A DNA stretch of 64,000 bases, from the NCBI GenBank assembly GCA_015068425.1, contig SVKK01000010.1:1-64000 (forward strand), given 5' to 3'. This stretch comes from Oscillospiraceae bacterium (GTDB lineage Bacteria > Bacillota > Clostridia > Oscillospirales > Oscillospiraceae). The position numbers were made by a program, and so were the translations under genes. Below, piece by piece: positions 1 through 8,862 of the stretch (the first letter of the stretch is position 1; each line of letters opens with the position of its first letter). Below the pieces are notes generated by a model. That model ran no database searches. It saw nothing but the letters and a program-made list of their open reading frames with translations, and was not told where the DNA came from.

Positions 1-262
1 TTGCCTTGTCCTGACCTATTATATAGTCGTCGAGGGCAGCCTTGATCTGGGCAGGCTTGGGGAGCTCATCCATGCTCATATCCACGCTTTCATAGCCCGC
101 TTCGTAGCTGTTTTCCTCAAAATCGTAATTTTCGTCAATAATGCCCATGCACAGACGAACGCACTCATCGCAGATATAGCTGCCGTTTCCGGCTATCATG
201 CGGTTTGTCTGGTCCTGGGTTCTTCCGCAGAAGGAGCATCTTATGCTGTCATTTCTGGCCAT
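1..262 (-). CDS. clpX: ATP-dependent Clp protease ATP-binding subunit ClpX (N-terminal part)
   Basis: Only the first 87 codons are inside the window; the gene runs off its left edge. They encode the ClpX zinc-binding domain: two CxxC pairs (CSFC near residues 9-12 and CDEC near 34-37) followed by the linker and the start of the AAA+ module (DDYIIGQDKA). ClpX dimerises through this zinc domain, recognises substrates, unfolds them and feeds them into ClpP. I derived the ATG at 262 directly from the sequence; AAGGAG lies about 8 bases upstream. It follows clpP by about 95 bases in the same direction, the usual tig-clpP-clpX order. Confidence 0.93.
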   Translation of the reverse strand, partial: MARNDSIRCSFCGRTQDQTNRMIAGNGSYICDECVRLCMGIIDENYDFEENSYEAGYESVDMSMDELPKPAQIKAALDDYIIGQDKA

Positions 263-317
263 TTGCAATCTCCTTGAGTATGAAAGTTGCCTTTTTAAAA
301 AATCCTCAAAATATGCA

Positions 318-348
318 TTTGGGGGGGTATTGAAAAATACCCCCCAAA
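318..348. other. Strong hairpin between clpP and clpX
   Basis: A near-perfect inverted repeat with arms at 318-331 and 336-348, a G/C-rich core of six G:C pairs and a four-base loop at 332-335. On the minus (coding) strand it is not followed by a T-run, so it is a poor intrinsic terminator. It may stabilise the clpP 3' end or tune clpX expression. Only the structure is observed; the role is inferred. Confidence 0.6.
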
Positions 349-356
349 CACGCTAT

Positions 357-938
357 TTATCGTTTGGTGATGACCTTATCGATAAGGCCGTATTCAAGAG
401 CCTGCTCAGCGGTCATAAAGTTATCGCGCTCGCAGTCGGCAGTTACCTGCTCAATGCTCTTGCCGCAATTTTCCGCCATAATGCGGTTCATTCTTTCCTT
501 AATGGATTCCAGTCTCTTCAGGTGGATTGCCATATCGGTAACCTGACCCTGAGTTCCTGCAGAAGGCTGATGAATCATAATCTCCGCATTGGGAAGAGCA
601 ATACGCTTGCCCTTTGCACCCGCGCTCAGCAGGAATGCGCCCATGGATGCGGCCATGCCAACGCAAATGGTGGAAACATCGCACTTGATGTACTGCATGG
701 TGTCATAAATAGCCATGCCGTCCGTTACACTGCCGCCGGGGCTATTGATGTAAAACTGGATATCCTTGTCGGGGTCCTGGGCCTCAAGGAAGAGAAGCTG
801 GGCCACGATAAGGCTTGCGGTGGTGGGGTTGACTTCCTCGGACAGCATAATGATGCGGTCATTGAGAAGTCTGGAAAAAATGTCATAAGAGCGCTCCCCG
901 CGGGAAGTCTGCTCAACAACATAGGGAATAAAGCTCAT
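357..938 (-). CDS. clpP: ATP-dependent Clp protease proteolytic subunit ClpP
   Basis: This is the serine protease that forms the 14-subunit chamber degrading proteins delivered by ClpX or ClpC. At 193 residues it has the usual family length. The catalytic triad is visible: Ser98 in GMAASMGAF, His123 in MIHQP and Asp172 near the C-terminus. The start [10 protein letters not shown] is the conserved mature N-terminus and AAAGGAGAG precedes it, so little or no propeptide is made. It lies between tig and clpX on the minus strand. No strong promoter was seen in the 78 bases after tig, so co-transcription with tig is likely. Confidence 0.97.
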   Translation of the reverse strand: MSFIPYVVEQTSRGERSYDIFSRLLNDRIIMLSEEVNPTTASLIVAQLLFLEAQDPDKDIQFYINSPGGSVTDGMAIYDTMQYIKCDVSTICVGMAASMGAFLLSAGAKGKRIALPNAEIMIHQPSAGTQGQVTDMAIHLKRLESIKERMNRIMAENCGKSIEQVTADCERDNFMTAEQALEYGLIDKVITKR

Positions 939-1016
939 AGTTAAAACTCTCCTTTCAACATTTGTTAGCTTGATCTTTCAGCCTATCCAAGAGAGCATAT
1001 CCTTTTCTTCTATTTG

Positions 1017-2315
1017 TTATTCAGCGTCCTCGGCCTTAACATCGGTGGCAACAGCAGCTTCAGCAACAACATCGGCAGCCTTTCTCATCTTGAGGTCGCG
1101 GGCGATAATCTCGGTGGAAATAGACTTCTTCAGCTCTTCAACATCCATGCTGTAAGCTTCAGCAGCGATGGTGTATTCCTTCTCGATGTCCTCTTCGGAA
1201 ACAACGATACCCTCAGCCTCGGCACATGCCTCGAGGAAGATCTGGGTGCGGACCTCGTTCGCTGCGGAAGGACGCATCATGGCGCGGAAGGTGTTCTCAT
1301 CCATGCCCATCATGCCAAGGTACTGGCCGAACTCAAAGCCCTGCATTGCGCAGTTGCGTGCATAGTCCTCGCATACTCTGTCAACCTGCTCATCAACCAT
1401 AGCATCGGGAACTTCAACTTCCATGTTGTCAACAGCCTTCTGGAGAGCAGCTGCCTTGAAATCCTTCTCGGCGCCTTCGCTCTTGCGGCTTTCGATTTCT
1501 GCCTTCAGAGAAGCCTTGTACTCTTCGAGAGTATCAAACTCGGAAACATCCTTTGCGAACTCATCGTCCAGCTCGGGGAGAACGTTTTCCTTAACCTCGT
1601 TGCACTTTACGTGGAAAACAACGGCTGCGCCTGCCAGCTCAGGAGTGTAATCCTCGGGGAAGGTGATGTCGATATCCTTCTCCTCGCCGGCCTTCATGCC
1701 AACAACCTGCTCCTCAAAGCCGGGAACAAAGCTGCCGCTGCCGAGGGTAAGGTCAAAGCCTTCGCCCTTGCCGCCTTCAAAAGCGACGCCATCCTTGAAG
1801 CCTTCGAAGTCGATGTTTGCAGTGTCGCCCTCAGCAGCCTCGCGCTCAACGGTAACGATGCGAGCGCCCTTCTTCTGCTCCTTTGCCAGCTCAGCAGCGA
1901 TCTCTTCCTCAGAGACCTCTACGGGAGCCTTATAAGCCTCAAGGCCCTTGTACTCGCCGAGCTTTACTTCGGGGTAGAGGGCGATTTCGAATTCGATGCT
2001 GAGGTTCTTGCTCTCGTCAACATTGTAGTTCACGATTGCGGGATGACCGACGGTACGTGCATCGGACTCGGCAATGCCGGACTCAAAAGCAGCGGGAGCC
2101 AGCTCTTCGATAGCATCCTCATAGAAAACATCGGCGCCGTACATGCCTTCGATGACCATACGGGGTGCCTTGCCCTTGCGGAAGCCGGGAACATAAATGC
2201 TCTTCTTTGCCTTCAGGTAAGCGCCGTTGACAGCCTTCTCAAAAGCTGCTGCGTCGATTTCTACCTGGAAACCAAGCTTGCCGTTTTCTTTCTTTTCAAG
2301 GTTTTTAACAACCAT
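1017..2315 (-). CDS. tig: Trigger factor, ribosome-associated chaperone
   Basis: Trigger factor binds ribosomal protein L23 at the exit tunnel and shields nascent chains. At 432 residues it has normal length and the three-domain plan. The N-terminal ribosome-binding domain carries the signature GFRKGKAP at about residues 44-51. A central FKBP-type prolyl isomerase domain lies around residues 160-245 (GSGSFVPGFEEQVVGM). The C-terminal helical chaperone domain follows, ending in an Ala/Glu-rich tail. AGGAGG lies upstream of the ATG at 2315. It heads the tig-clpP-clpX cluster. Confidence 0.97.
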   Translation of the reverse strand: MVVKNLEKKENGKLGFQVEIDAAAFEKAVNGAYLKAKKSIYVPGFRKGKAPRMVIEGMYGADVFYEDAIEELAPAAFESGIAESDARTVGHPAIVNYNVDESKNLSIEFEIALYPEVKLGEYKGLEAYKAPVEVSEEEIAAELAKEQKKGARIVTVEREAAEGDTANIDFEGFKDGVAFEGGKGEGFDLTLGSGSFVPGFEEQVVGMKAGEEKDIDITFPEDYTPELAGAAVVFHVKCNEVKENVLPELDDEFAKDVSEFDTLEEYKASLKAEIESRKSEGAEKDFKAAALQKAVDNMEVEVPDAMVDEQVDRVCEDYARNCAMQGFEFGQYLGMMGMDENTFRAMMRPSAANEVRTQIFLEACAEAEGIVVSEEDIEKEYTIAAEAYSMDVEELKKSISTEIIARDLKMRKAADVVAEAAVATDVKAEDAE

Positions 2316-2385
2316 GGGGATTTCCTCCTATACATTTATCAGAAAGTTTTTATTTTTACTATTTCTTTCCATAAGATAGCAATTT

Positions 2386-2414
2386 AGTATAACAGATTGC
2401 ACAGAAAAAAGCAA
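2386..2414 (-). promoter_or_regulatory. Putative sigma-A promoter of tig
   Basis: On the minus strand a -35-like TTGCTT (2409-2414) is separated by 17 bases from a -10 TATACT (2386-2391), about 70 bases upstream of the tig start. The position after the upstream phosphoesterase gene suits a separate start for tig-clpP-clpX. Confidence 0.6.
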
Positions 2415-2421
2415 TCAATTT

Positions 2422-3108
2422 TTACATTATTTTCAAAGGAATAAACTGAAGATGGTCCGATGAAATAAGGCGAAGGCGCAGTCCGTGGCTCTCGCCCTCA
2501 AAAGCGGCCGCCCTTCCCGCGCTGTGGAGATGGCCATAGTAGCATTTTTTCACTCCATATCGCTCCATAAGCTCCAGCATCGGCGTGCATTCATAGCCGT
2601 ACATCTTTGGCGGATAATGGAGAAAAACAATCTTCTCCCGCTCCCCCGCCGCCTTAAGGCTGGCTTCAAGACGAAGAAGCTCCCTATCCGTCATCTTCTT
2701 ATCGTGCTCCCGGCTCACGTTGCCTTCCGCCGCCCATCCACGGGTTCCGCAAATGGCAATGTCTTCATAGAAAAAGCAGTTATTATTGAGTATCTCAATA
2801 GAGTCTATGCCCTTTTCCTCAAAAAACTTCATCGCCTTGGAGGCGGTTGACCACCAGTAATCATGGTTACCCTTTAGAATGATTTTTCTGCCCGGAATGG
2901 AGTGGATAAAGCGAAAATCCTCCTCCGCCTCCTGCAGGGTCATTCCCCAGGAAAGATCGCCGCAGATAACAGTGGTGTCTCCCTCCTTAATGAGGGAAAG
3001 CCCTTCCTTGAGCTTGTGTATATAATTTTCCCATCTGCCTCCGAAAACGTCCATAGGCTTATCGCAGCCCAGTGAAAGATGGAGGTCACCGATAACGAAT
3101 AATGACAT
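2422..3108 (-). CDS. Calcineurin-like metallophosphoesterase
   Basis: A 228-residue member of the calcineurin-like phosphoesterase superfamily. The metal ligands of the fold appear in order: GDLHL (Asp8, His10), GDLSWG (Asp51), GNHDYWW (Asn81, His82), His164 in LHYPP, and YGHLHS (His193, His195). This predicts a two-metal phosphodiesterase or phosphatase in the cytoplasm, since no signal peptide is seen. The substrate cannot be told from the sequence. CGGAG precedes the ATG. It is divergent from the DUF1540 gene and lies upstream of tig, which has its own promoter. Confidence 0.85.
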   Translation of the reverse strand: MSLFVIGDLHLSLGCDKPMDVFGGRWENYIHKLKEGLSLIKEGDTTVICGDLSWGMTLQEAEEDFRFIHSIPGRKIILKGNHDYWWSTASKAMKFFEEKGIDSIEILNNNCFFYEDIAICGTRGWAAEGNVSREHDKKMTDRELLRLEASLKAAGEREKIVFLHYPPKMYGYECTPMLELMERYGVKKCYYGHLHSAGRAAAFEGESHGLRLRLISSDHLQFIPLKIM

Positions 3109-3197
3109 ATATTACTCCGGGAATAATTGATTTATTTCGGTACAAAATATATTTCGCCGGGAATCACGGCAAAATAAAAATCAGGGAGAGCGTAAGC

Positions 3198-3380
3198 ATG
3201 AAGGATAATCATAGCCATTGCGGAAAGCTCGGCGGCGTTGGCTGCAGCGTTTATAACTGCATCTACAACGATGTTGAGTGCAAAGCATGCACCGCTGACC
3301 ACATCAAAGTGGAAACCAAGTCCGGCGACTGCAAGGCAGAAGCTGCCTGCGGCACCTATACACCCAGAACCCAGTTCTGA
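3198..3380 (+). CDS. DUF1540 cysteine-rich small protein
   Basis: A 60-residue protein. GGGAGAG lies just upstream of the ATG at 3198, which excludes the longer upstream extension of the frame. The core (GCSVYNCIYN, then CKACTADHIKV and a later Cys pair) matches the DUF1540 pattern of short Clostridia proteins with regularly spaced cysteines, probably a metal-binding knuckle. The function is unknown. It stands alone, divergent from the phosphoesterase and ending in its own terminator. Confidence 0.8.
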   Translation: MKDNHSHCGKLGGVGCSVYNCIYNDVECKACTADHIKVETKSGDCKAEAACGTYTPRTQF

Positions 3381-3388
3381 CGGACTTG

Positions 3389-3417
3389 GAGGACGGAATA
3401 TATACTTCCGTCCTCTT
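3389..3417 (+). terminator. Intrinsic terminator after the DUF1540 gene
   Basis: A perfect 10-bp stem (3389-3398 with 3406-3415) and a 7-base loop start nine bases after the DUF1540 stop. Only a short T-rich tail follows on plus. It also separates this gene from the convergent thrC. Confidence 0.7.
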
Positions 3418-3422
3418 ACATA

Positions 3423-4889
3423 TCATTTAAGAAATTCTCCAACGACCTCGATCATCTTTTCCTTTTCAGTGAAGGAGTCAAAGCGGACAGCTCGCTCACC
3501 CAGTCCGGAAAGGGGCGCGGGAATCTTTGTGCCGCTCTTCTCGGAAAGGGCGGAAAGGGCATCCTCCCCTACCTCCGCGCCGAGAGCATCCAGAACGTCC
3601 ACAGCGAATTTATAGGGGCTTGCTGTGGAGACTATAACGGCGGGGTTTGCCTCCGCTGCCTCACGCTGCTCGCAAAGCACCTTGTAGGCAACGGCGGTAT
3701 GGGTATCCATAAGATAGCCCTTTTCCTCGAAAAGGCCGCGGATAGCTTTCTTTGTTTCCGCATCGTCGCAGCATCCGCAGCCGAAATCAGCCTTGATTGC
3801 GGCAAGGACAGCCTCATCCACATGATAACAACCTTTCTCGCCGAGAGCGGACATATACTCTCTCACCTTTTCGCTGCCGGCAATAGCATAGAGAAGTCGC
3901 TCCAGATTGCTGGAAACAAGAATATCCATGGAGGGAGAAATGGTGGTATGGAAGGGGCGGTTTTTGTCATAAACGCCCTTTTCTATAAACTCGGTGAGAA
4001 CATTGTTCTCATTGCTGGCGCAGATAAGTCTGCCCACGGGAAGTCCCATCTGCTTGGCGTACCAACCTGCAAGGATATTACCGAAGTTGCCGGTGGGAAC
4101 GCAGAAATCCAGCTTGGCGCCCAATGCAAGCTTTCCGCTTTTTACAAAGTCGCAGTAGGCAGAGAAATAATAAACTATCTGAGGCAGAAGTCTTCCCCAG
4201 TTTATGGAGTTTGCGGAGGAGAGGAAAAAGCCTCTTTCCGCAAGAGACGCTGCAAAGTCACTGTTGCCGAAAATCCTTTTAACACCGGTCTGGGCATCGT
4301 CAAAGTTGCCCACCACGGCGCATACGCCAACATTTTCTCCGCTCTGGGTAACCATCTGCAGGCGCTGAATATCGGAAACGCCGTCCTTGGGGTAAAACAC
4401 AAAAATTTTTGTGCCTTCCACATCCGCAAAACCCTCAAGAGCTGCCTTGCCGGTATCGCCGGAGGTTGCAACCAGTATGCAAACGGTTTTGTCCTCGCCG
4501 GTTTTCTTCAAGGAAGCAGTAAGCAAATGGGGCAGCATCTGCAGAGCCATATCCTTGAAGGCGCAGGTGGGACCGTGCCAAAGCTCCAGAAACGCGGTCT
4601 GCTCATCAACGAAGCTGAGAGGAGCAACGGCCTCGCAGTCGAAGTTATCCCCGTAAGCTTCGGCGGTGAATTTTTCAATTTCCTCAGCGCTGAATTCCTC
4701 AAGGAAAAGGCTCATTATGCTTTTTGCTCTTGCTCTGTAGTCAGCATTTATGAGCGCAGCTATATCCTCAAGGGTGACTTTGGGAAGAGACTCGGGAACA
4801 AAGAGTCCTCCGTCGGAGGCAAGTCCCTTGGCAATTGCCTGAGCGGCGGAAATTTTTATGCTTTCATCTCTTGTGCTGTAATACTTCAT
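3423..4889 (-). CDS. thrC: Threonine synthase
   Basis: This PLP enzyme converts O-phosphohomoserine to threonine, the last step of threonine synthesis. At 488 residues it matches the longer class of threonine synthases. The PLP lysine is Lys112 in ELWHGPTCAFKDMALQ, the family signature. A TSGDTGKAA phosphate-binding loop follows, and the N-terminus (YYSTRDES...ASDGGLFVPE) is the conserved cap. GAGGTGAAG precedes the ATG. It is the last gene of the lepB-rbgA-rnhB-yraN-thrC run, nine bases after yraN. No homoserine kinase or dehydrogenase gene lies nearby. Confidence 0.97.
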   Translation of the reverse strand: MKYYSTRDESIKISAAQAIAKGLASDGGLFVPESLPKVTLEDIAALINADYRARAKSIMSLFLEEFSAEEIEKFTAEAYGDNFDCEAVAPLSFVDEQTAFLELWHGPTCAFKDMALQMLPHLLTASLKKTGEDKTVCILVATSGDTGKAALEGFADVEGTKIFVFYPKDGVSDIQRLQMVTQSGENVGVCAVVGNFDDAQTGVKRIFGNSDFAASLAERGFFLSSANSINWGRLLPQIVYYFSAYCDFVKSGKLALGAKLDFCVPTGNFGNILAGWYAKQMGLPVGRLICASNENNVLTEFIEKGVYDKNRPFHTTISPSMDILVSSNLERLLYAIAGSEKVREYMSALGEKGCYHVDEAVLAAIKADFGCGCCDDAETKKAIRGLFEEKGYLMDTHTAVAYKVLCEQREAAEANPAVIVSTASPYKFAVDVLDALGAEVGEDALSALSEKSGTKIPAPLSGLGERAVRFDSFTEKEKMIEVVGEFLK

Positions 4890-4898
4890 ATCTTCACC

Positions 4899-5255
4899 TC
4901 AAAACGCGTTTTCTATGTGGTTGATCTGAATTTCTCCCCCATTGCCCTCTGGGGCGTAAACCTCAATAACATCAAATCTGGGCTGCTTCTCCGTGGGGTT
5001 AAGGCTGAGCCAAAGCTGCGCCGCAGTCATAACCCTCTGCTGTTTCGCAGCAGTTACAAACTCCCTCGCCTGAGCGAAAGCCGCATTTTTCCTCAGCTTG
5101 ACCTCCACAAAGACCGTGAAAAGCTTATCTTCGGCAATAATATCAATCTCGCCGAATCGGCAGGAGTAATTCATCCCGATAATTTTATACTTCTTTTTTT
5201 TGAGATATCTTGCGGCCTGTTCCTCTCCGAAACGGCCAAGAAGCTTTTTATCCAT
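4899..5255 (-). CDS. YraN/UPF0102 family nuclease-fold protein
   Basis: A 118-residue protein with the Holliday-junction-resolvase-like nuclease fold of the YraN family. The key motifs are the N-terminal GRFGEEQAARYL, FGEIDIIA (Asp38) and FVEVKLRK (Glu51, Lys53), the D-ExK catalytic pattern. It probably acts on DNA, but the physiological role of the family is not settled. The start is one base after the rnhB stop, so translation is probably coupled. The rnhB-yraN pairing is common in Clostridia and Bacilli. Confidence 0.9.
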   Translation of the reverse strand: MDKKLLGRFGEEQAARYLKKKKYKIIGMNYSCRFGEIDIIAEDKLFTVFVEVKLRKNAAFAQAREFVTAAKQQRVMTAAQLWLSLNPTEKQPRFDVIEVYAPEGNGGEIQINHIENAF

Positions 5256-5256
5256 A

Positions 5257-5865
5257 TCAGTGCATCTTTTTCAAAAAAGAGGGGCGGTGGATGGGACTCA
5301 TACCGTGCTCGCGGATGGCAGCATAGTGAGCCTTTGTGCCATAGCCCTTGTGCTTATCGAAGGAATATTCGGGATATTCCTCCGCCATTTCCAGCATATA
5401 GCGGTCTCGGGTTACCTTGGCGAGAATACTTGCGGCAGCTATGGAAGCACACTTCGCGTCGCCGTGGACAACAGTGCGGCTTTCTATCTCAATGCCCGCA
5501 TTGCGGTTGCCGTCAATAAGCGCCAACGCGGGGGAAACATCCAGCTTTGCAATGGCTCTGTTCATTGCCATATAGGTTGCGCCAAGAATATTGAGACTCT
5601 CTATTTCCTCAACGCTTGCAAAAGCAATGCCGTAGCTCACCGCGGATGAAATTATCTTATCATAAAGCTCGTCGCGCTTTTTTTCGCTGAGCTTTTTGGA
5701 ATCGTTGAGACCTTCAATTTCAAGTCCCCGGGGCAATATAACGGCGGCGGCGCATACAGGTCCTGCGAGAGGGCCTCTTCCCGCTTCGTCAACTCCGCAA
5801 ACGGGATAAATGCCGCTGTCCAGTATCTCGTTTTCAAGTTCCCACAAGTCTATTTTATCGGACAT
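5257..5865 (-). CDS. rnhB: Ribonuclease HII
   Basis: It removes ribonucleotides and RNA primers from RNA-DNA hybrids. The protein is 202 residues. Acidic active-site residues are Asp26 and Glu27 in GVDEAGRG, Asp118 in LIDGN and Asp136 in HGDAK; the C-terminal [10 protein letters not shown] motif is also present. I chose the ATG at 5865 because GGAGGTG lies at the end of the upstream rbgA gene and because the 30 upstream in-frame residues overlap rbgA and resemble nothing. The gap to rbgA is four bases. Confidence 0.96.
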   Translation of the reverse strand: MSDKIDLWELENEILDSGIYPVCGVDEAGRGPLAGPVCAAAVILPRGLEIEGLNDSKKLSEKKRDELYDKIISSAVSYGIAFASVEEIESLNILGATYMAMNRAIAKLDVSPALALIDGNRNAGIEIESRTVVHGDAKCASIAAASILAKVTRDRYMLEMAEEYPEYSFDKHKGYGTKAHYAAIREHGMSPIHRPSFLKKMH

Positions 5866-5869
5866 TTTT

Positions 5870-6748
5870 TTACACCTCCGGAGGTGCTTCAAGGCTGATG
5901 CGTCCCAGCTTTCCGTCGTGGTACTCGCTGAGGAGCACATTGGCCATACGTTCAATATCGTATTCTCCCCTGCTTACAAGGAAACCGCGCTTCTTGGCGG
6001 CGTCCTCCAGAAGCTCAAAGCCGTTTTTGTCGGGGTCTGGAGTGAACTTATAACGCTGTTCAATGGCTTCGGGCTTTAAGGCGCGAAGGCGGAGCATAAA
6101 GTTGGCAGCAAGGGTCTCTTTATCAAGAACATCAGCCTTTATCGCGTTGGTAAGTGCAAGCGCTTCGCCAACCTCCTGAGAATCGAACTTGGGCCAGAGA
6201 ATGCCGGGGGTATCAAGAAGGTCAAGGCCGTTGCCGATATTTATCCACTGCTTGCCTCTGGTAACACCGGGCTTATCTCCGGCGATAGCGGCCTTGCGTC
6301 CAGCTACCTTGTTGATAAATGTGCTTTTTCCCACATTGGGTATTCCCAAAATCATAATGCGCAGGGGTCTTGTTCCCTGTCCCTTTGCTTCGTAGGAGGC
6401 GATCTTCTCCTTGAGAACACTGCGAACGGCGGAGCTGAAGTTATTCACACCTTTGCCTGTTTTTGCGTCTGTCTCCAGAACATAAAACCCTTTTTTCTGG
6501 AAGTATGCTCTCCATTTGGCGGTTATGGCAGGGTCGGCAAGGTCAATTCGGTTAAGAATGATAAGTCGTGGCTTATCCCCCGCCAAACGGTCTATATCAG
6601 GGTTGCGGCTGGAAAAAGGAATTCTGGCATCCAGAAGCTCACAGACCGCATCCACCATCTTCATATTTTCTTCTATCATTCTCTGGGCCTTGGTCATATG
6701 ACCGGGGAACCATTGAATAACCATTTTTTCGTATGCGTTATCGGACAT
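5870..6748 (-). CDS. rbgA: Ribosome biogenesis GTPase RbgA (YlqF)
   Basis: A circularly permuted GTPase needed for late 50S assembly. The motif order shows the permutation: G4 NRID (66-69) and G5-like TDAKTGKG come before G1 GIPNVGKST (135-143) and G3 DTPG (179-182). The N-terminal [12 protein letters not shown] and a C-terminal RNA-binding tail are typical. The protein is 292 residues, a normal length. GGTG lies just upstream of the ATG at 6748; starting at the internal Met9 is possible but has no clear ribosome site. It sits between lepB and rnhB. Confidence 0.96.
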   Translation of the reverse strand: MSDNAYEKMVIQWFPGHMTKAQRMIEENMKMVDAVCELLDARIPFSSRNPDIDRLAGDKPRLIILNRIDLADPAITAKWRAYFQKKGFYVLETDAKTGKGVNNFSSAVRSVLKEKIASYEAKGQGTRPLRIMILGIPNVGKSTFINKVAGRKAAIAGDKPGVTRGKQWINIGNGLDLLDTPGILWPKFDSQEVGEALALTNAIKADVLDKETLAANFMLRLRALKPEAIEQRYKFTPDPDKNGFELLEDAAKKRGFLVSRGEYDIERMANVLLSEYHDGKLGRISLEAPPEV

Positions 6749-6769
6749 CTTTCACCATTACCTTTTCCG

Positions 6770-7363
6770 TCAGGATACAAAACCAATTTTATTAAGAGGA
6801 GCTATTCTGAATATAACCTTGCCAAGAATGTTTCGGGTGTCCACGCAGCCTATACTTTCGGTGCGGCTGTCCGTGGAACCGTTGCGGTTATCACCCATAA
6901 CAAAAACGCAGCCTTCCGGTACAACAATCTCATAATCGAAGTCCTGGGGATCCAGATATTTATAGTTGCCGTATTCCTTGGTATAGGGTTCGTCAAGAGC
7001 TTTTCCGTCAACCATTACAATGCACTTCTTAAAGTCAATATCAATGGTCTGACCTTCCGTTGCTATAACTCGCTTCACGATAGGCTCTTCTCTGAAGCTG
7101 GGCTGGCGAAGGACTACAATGTCTCCGTTATCGGGTGTATAGAAAAGATTGCTTATTATAAGACGGTCGCCGTCCTGAAGAGTGTTTTCCATACTTCCGC
7201 CAACAACGCCTACGGTGCGGCCAACAAAGAGGAATACAATAATGCAGACGATAAGTGCAAAGACTATGCACTGCACCCAGTCGAAAAGTTCGCCGGCAAC
7301 CGTGGTCTCTTCTGCAGGAGCAGTTTCTGTCTTCTTTTTATTTTTCATACGCTTAATATCCAT
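6770..7363 (-). CDS. lepB: Signal peptidase I
   Basis: A membrane serine protease that removes signal peptides from secreted proteins. The 197-residue protein has a cytoplasmic Lys-rich N-terminus, one membrane span at about 28-48, and the Ser/Lys dyad: Ser57 in GGSMENTL and Lys97 in VKRVIATEGQ. The conserved MGDNRNGSTDSR box is near the C-terminus. GGAGG precedes the ATG. It leads the lepB-rbgA-rnhB-yraN-thrC operon; in many relatives rplS sits just upstream, but here rplS is 1.5 kb away with accessory genes between. Confidence 0.97.
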   Translation of the reverse strand: MDIKRMKNKKKTETAPAEETTVAGELFDWVQCIVFALIVCIIVFLFVGRTVGVVGGSMENTLQDGDRLIISNLFYTPDNGDIVVLRQPSFREEPIVKRVIATEGQTIDIDFKKCIVMVDGKALDEPYTKEYGNYKYLDPQDFDYEIVVPEGCVFVMGDNRNGSTDSRTESIGCVDTRNILGKVIFRIAPLNKIGFVS

Positions 7364-7398
7364 AATTTGCCTCCGTTGAGGAAATATTTAATCAGTGT

Positions 7399-7428
7399 AT
7401 TATACACCCTGAAGCACTGTTCTTGCAA
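7399..7428 (-). promoter_or_regulatory. Putative promoter of the lepB operon
   Basis: On the minus strand TTGCAA (7423-7428), an 18-base spacer, then a consensus TATAAT (7399-7404), about 35 bases before the lepB start. Confidence 0.7.
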
Positions 7429-7454
7429 GGGGCAGTTTGCACTGGCTCAAAACA

Positions 7455-7495
7455 GAATATGCTCCGCAGCACACAAAACTCTGCGGAGCATATTC
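7455..7495 (-). terminator. Intrinsic terminator after the lipoprotein gene
   Basis: A perfect 15-bp stem (7455-7469 with 7481-7495) lies right after the stop codon at 7498, with a T-rich stretch following on the minus strand. It isolates the lipoprotein gene from the lepB promoter. Confidence 0.85.
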
Positions 7496-7497
7496 TT

Positions 7498-8016
7498 TCA
7501 ATCTATAATCATAAATGGACTCGGGCTTAACTCTCCATTTATCCATACGGCATCTTCATCGTTTATTACATCACCCATCTGCACCTCAAACATATATGCT
7601 TCCGGCTCCTGCGCAGCAAATTTAGGCGCTGCGAAATATTCAATGCCGTAATAATCAAGACTGTCAATCGAAATAAGACCTTCGTTCAGGGCGCTTACAA
7701 CGTCTCTTGTTCCGCCCGTGTTATCCATTACCCAAACATATTTGCTTTTTGTGCAGTCAAAATAATATTCGTTAAGCTCATCCTCATAAAACATCTCAAG
7801 GTCACCGGCGCAGTCGCACTCCCCTTCCTTCGTGGTGTCAACAATATCAACCACATGGAGAGTATAGCCTGGAATTTCATTGCTCAAGCCTGCATCGGAA
7901 GAGGATACATCATTTTCTGTCCACGGGACATCCACAGTGTCATTAGTTTTATCCGCGCAAGCCGCAATATTAAGCATGCAAAGCATTATCAAAATAAGTG
8001 CCGTAAGTTTTTTCAT
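7498..8016 (-). CDS. Hypothetical lipoprotein
   Basis: A 172-residue secreted protein of unrecognised family. The N-terminus is a classical lipoprotein signal: MKK, a hydrophobic core, and a lipobox IAAC with Cys20 as the lipidated residue. The mature part is acidic and begins with a disordered Asp/Ser-rich stretch; I see no known catalytic motif. AAGGAG lies upstream of the ATG at 8016, so the longer in-frame start at 8040 is not used. It is a single-gene unit with its own terminator. It is probably anchored to the outer face of the membrane. Confidence 0.75.
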   Translation of the reverse strand: MKKLTALILIMLCMLNIAACADKTNDTVDVPWTENDVSSSDAGLSNEIPGYTLHVVDIVDTTKEGECDCAGDLEMFYEDELNEYYFDCTKSKYVWVMDNTGGTRDVVSALNEGLISIDSLDYYGIEYFAAPKFAAQEPEAYMFEVQMGDVINDEDAVWINGELSPSPFMIID

Positions 8017-8157
8017 AAACAAAACACTCCTTTGTGCCATCTGTTTATATAGACGGAAATGTTATCCAAAAGTTTCAAAATCTCAACAGTTTTCAAAGTT
8101 TGACTTGAATTAAGCATACGCACATTGTTATTATTACCTCAAAGGACGGTGGCAAAA

Positions 8158-8721
8158 ATGGAAGAGATAAAAATAAGAGCCGCCTGCGTTTCCGATGCAG
8201 AGGCTCTACTCAAAATATATTCACACTATGTTGAAAACACTGCGGTCAGCTTTGAATACGAAACTCCCTCTCTTGAGGAGTTCTCTCTCCGCATTATGTC
8301 AACCACTAAGAAGTACCCTTATATCCTTGCCGAAAGGGATGGCAAAATTCTCGGCTATGCTTACGCCGGAACTTTTAAACCCAGAAAAGCCTATGACCGC
8401 TGCGTTGAAGTGAGCATATATCTCGATAAAGACGAACGTGGCAATGGCTGCGGCAAACGGCTTTATGAAGAGCTTGAGAGCCGCCTTGCAGATATGGGAA
8501 TATTAAATCTCTACGCCTGCATAACCCATTGCGAGGAGGAGGACCAATATCTCACAAAGCAAAGTCCCCTTTTCCACAGCCGTATGGGCTATGAGAAAAT
8601 CGGACATTTCAGCAAATGCGGCTTCAAGTTCGGACGCTGGTACGATATGATATGGATGGAGAAATTCATCGGCGAGCACAGCGCGGAGCCGAAGCCGCTT
8701 AAGCTGCCTGAAAAGGATTGA
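8158..8721 (+). CDS. GNAT N-acetyltransferase, phosphinothricin-acetyltransferase-like
   Basis: A 187-residue GNAT protein of the PAT/YncA type, which acetylates small amino-group substrates such as phosphinothricin or methionine derivatives. The acetyl-CoA motif is VSIYLDKDERGNGCGKRLYEEL (first 20 residues of the motif near 80-101), and the C-terminal FGRWYDMIWMEK stretch is typical of this subfamily. AAAGGA lies upstream of the ATG at 8158. It is a lone plus-strand gene, followed by a palindromic repeat and a shared terminator. Confidence 0.85.
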   Translation: MEEIKIRAACVSDAEALLKIYSHYVENTAVSFEYETPSLEEFSLRIMSTTKKYPYILAERDGKILGYAYAGTFKPRKAYDRCVEVSIYLDKDERGNGCGKRLYEELESRLADMGILNLYACITHCEEEDQYLTKQSPLFHSRMGYEKIGHFSKCGFKFGRWYDMIWMEKFIGEHSAEPKPLKLPEKD

Positions 8722-8727
8722 TATGTT

Positions 8728-8796
8728 ACGGGCCGGCCGGGTGTCCGGCCCCAACGAGGTGGTCGGAATATTGCGGCGGGGTGTGGTCACCCCGCC
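8728..8796. repeat. Composite palindromic repeat, copy 1
   Basis: Two adjacent GC-rich hairpins. The first (8728-8752) is a 25-base unit, GGGCCGG pairing with CCGGCCC, repeated exactly at 32114-32138. The second (8775-8783 with 8788-8796) is a 9-bp stem with a TGGT loop that ends in CGCCCTACG, a string also found in the second copy. It looks like a REP-type intergenic element. Confidence 0.8.
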
Positions 8797-8814
8797 CTAC
8801 GATCTGCTCAACAA

Positions 8815-8853
8815 AATAAAAAAACCGCTGAGAAATCAGCGGTTTTTTTATTG
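8815..8853. terminator. Bidirectional terminator between the acetyltransferase and rplS
   Basis: An 11-bp stem (8821-8831 with 8836-8846) with a GAAA loop, flanked by A-run and T-run, works for transcripts from both sides. Confidence 0.9.
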
Positions 8854-8862
8854 GGCTTTAGC

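Noticed and set aside
7364-7400. Earlier start for lepB
   Set aside because: GGAGG sits at the right distance from the ATG at 7363, and the promoter -10 box lies just upstream.
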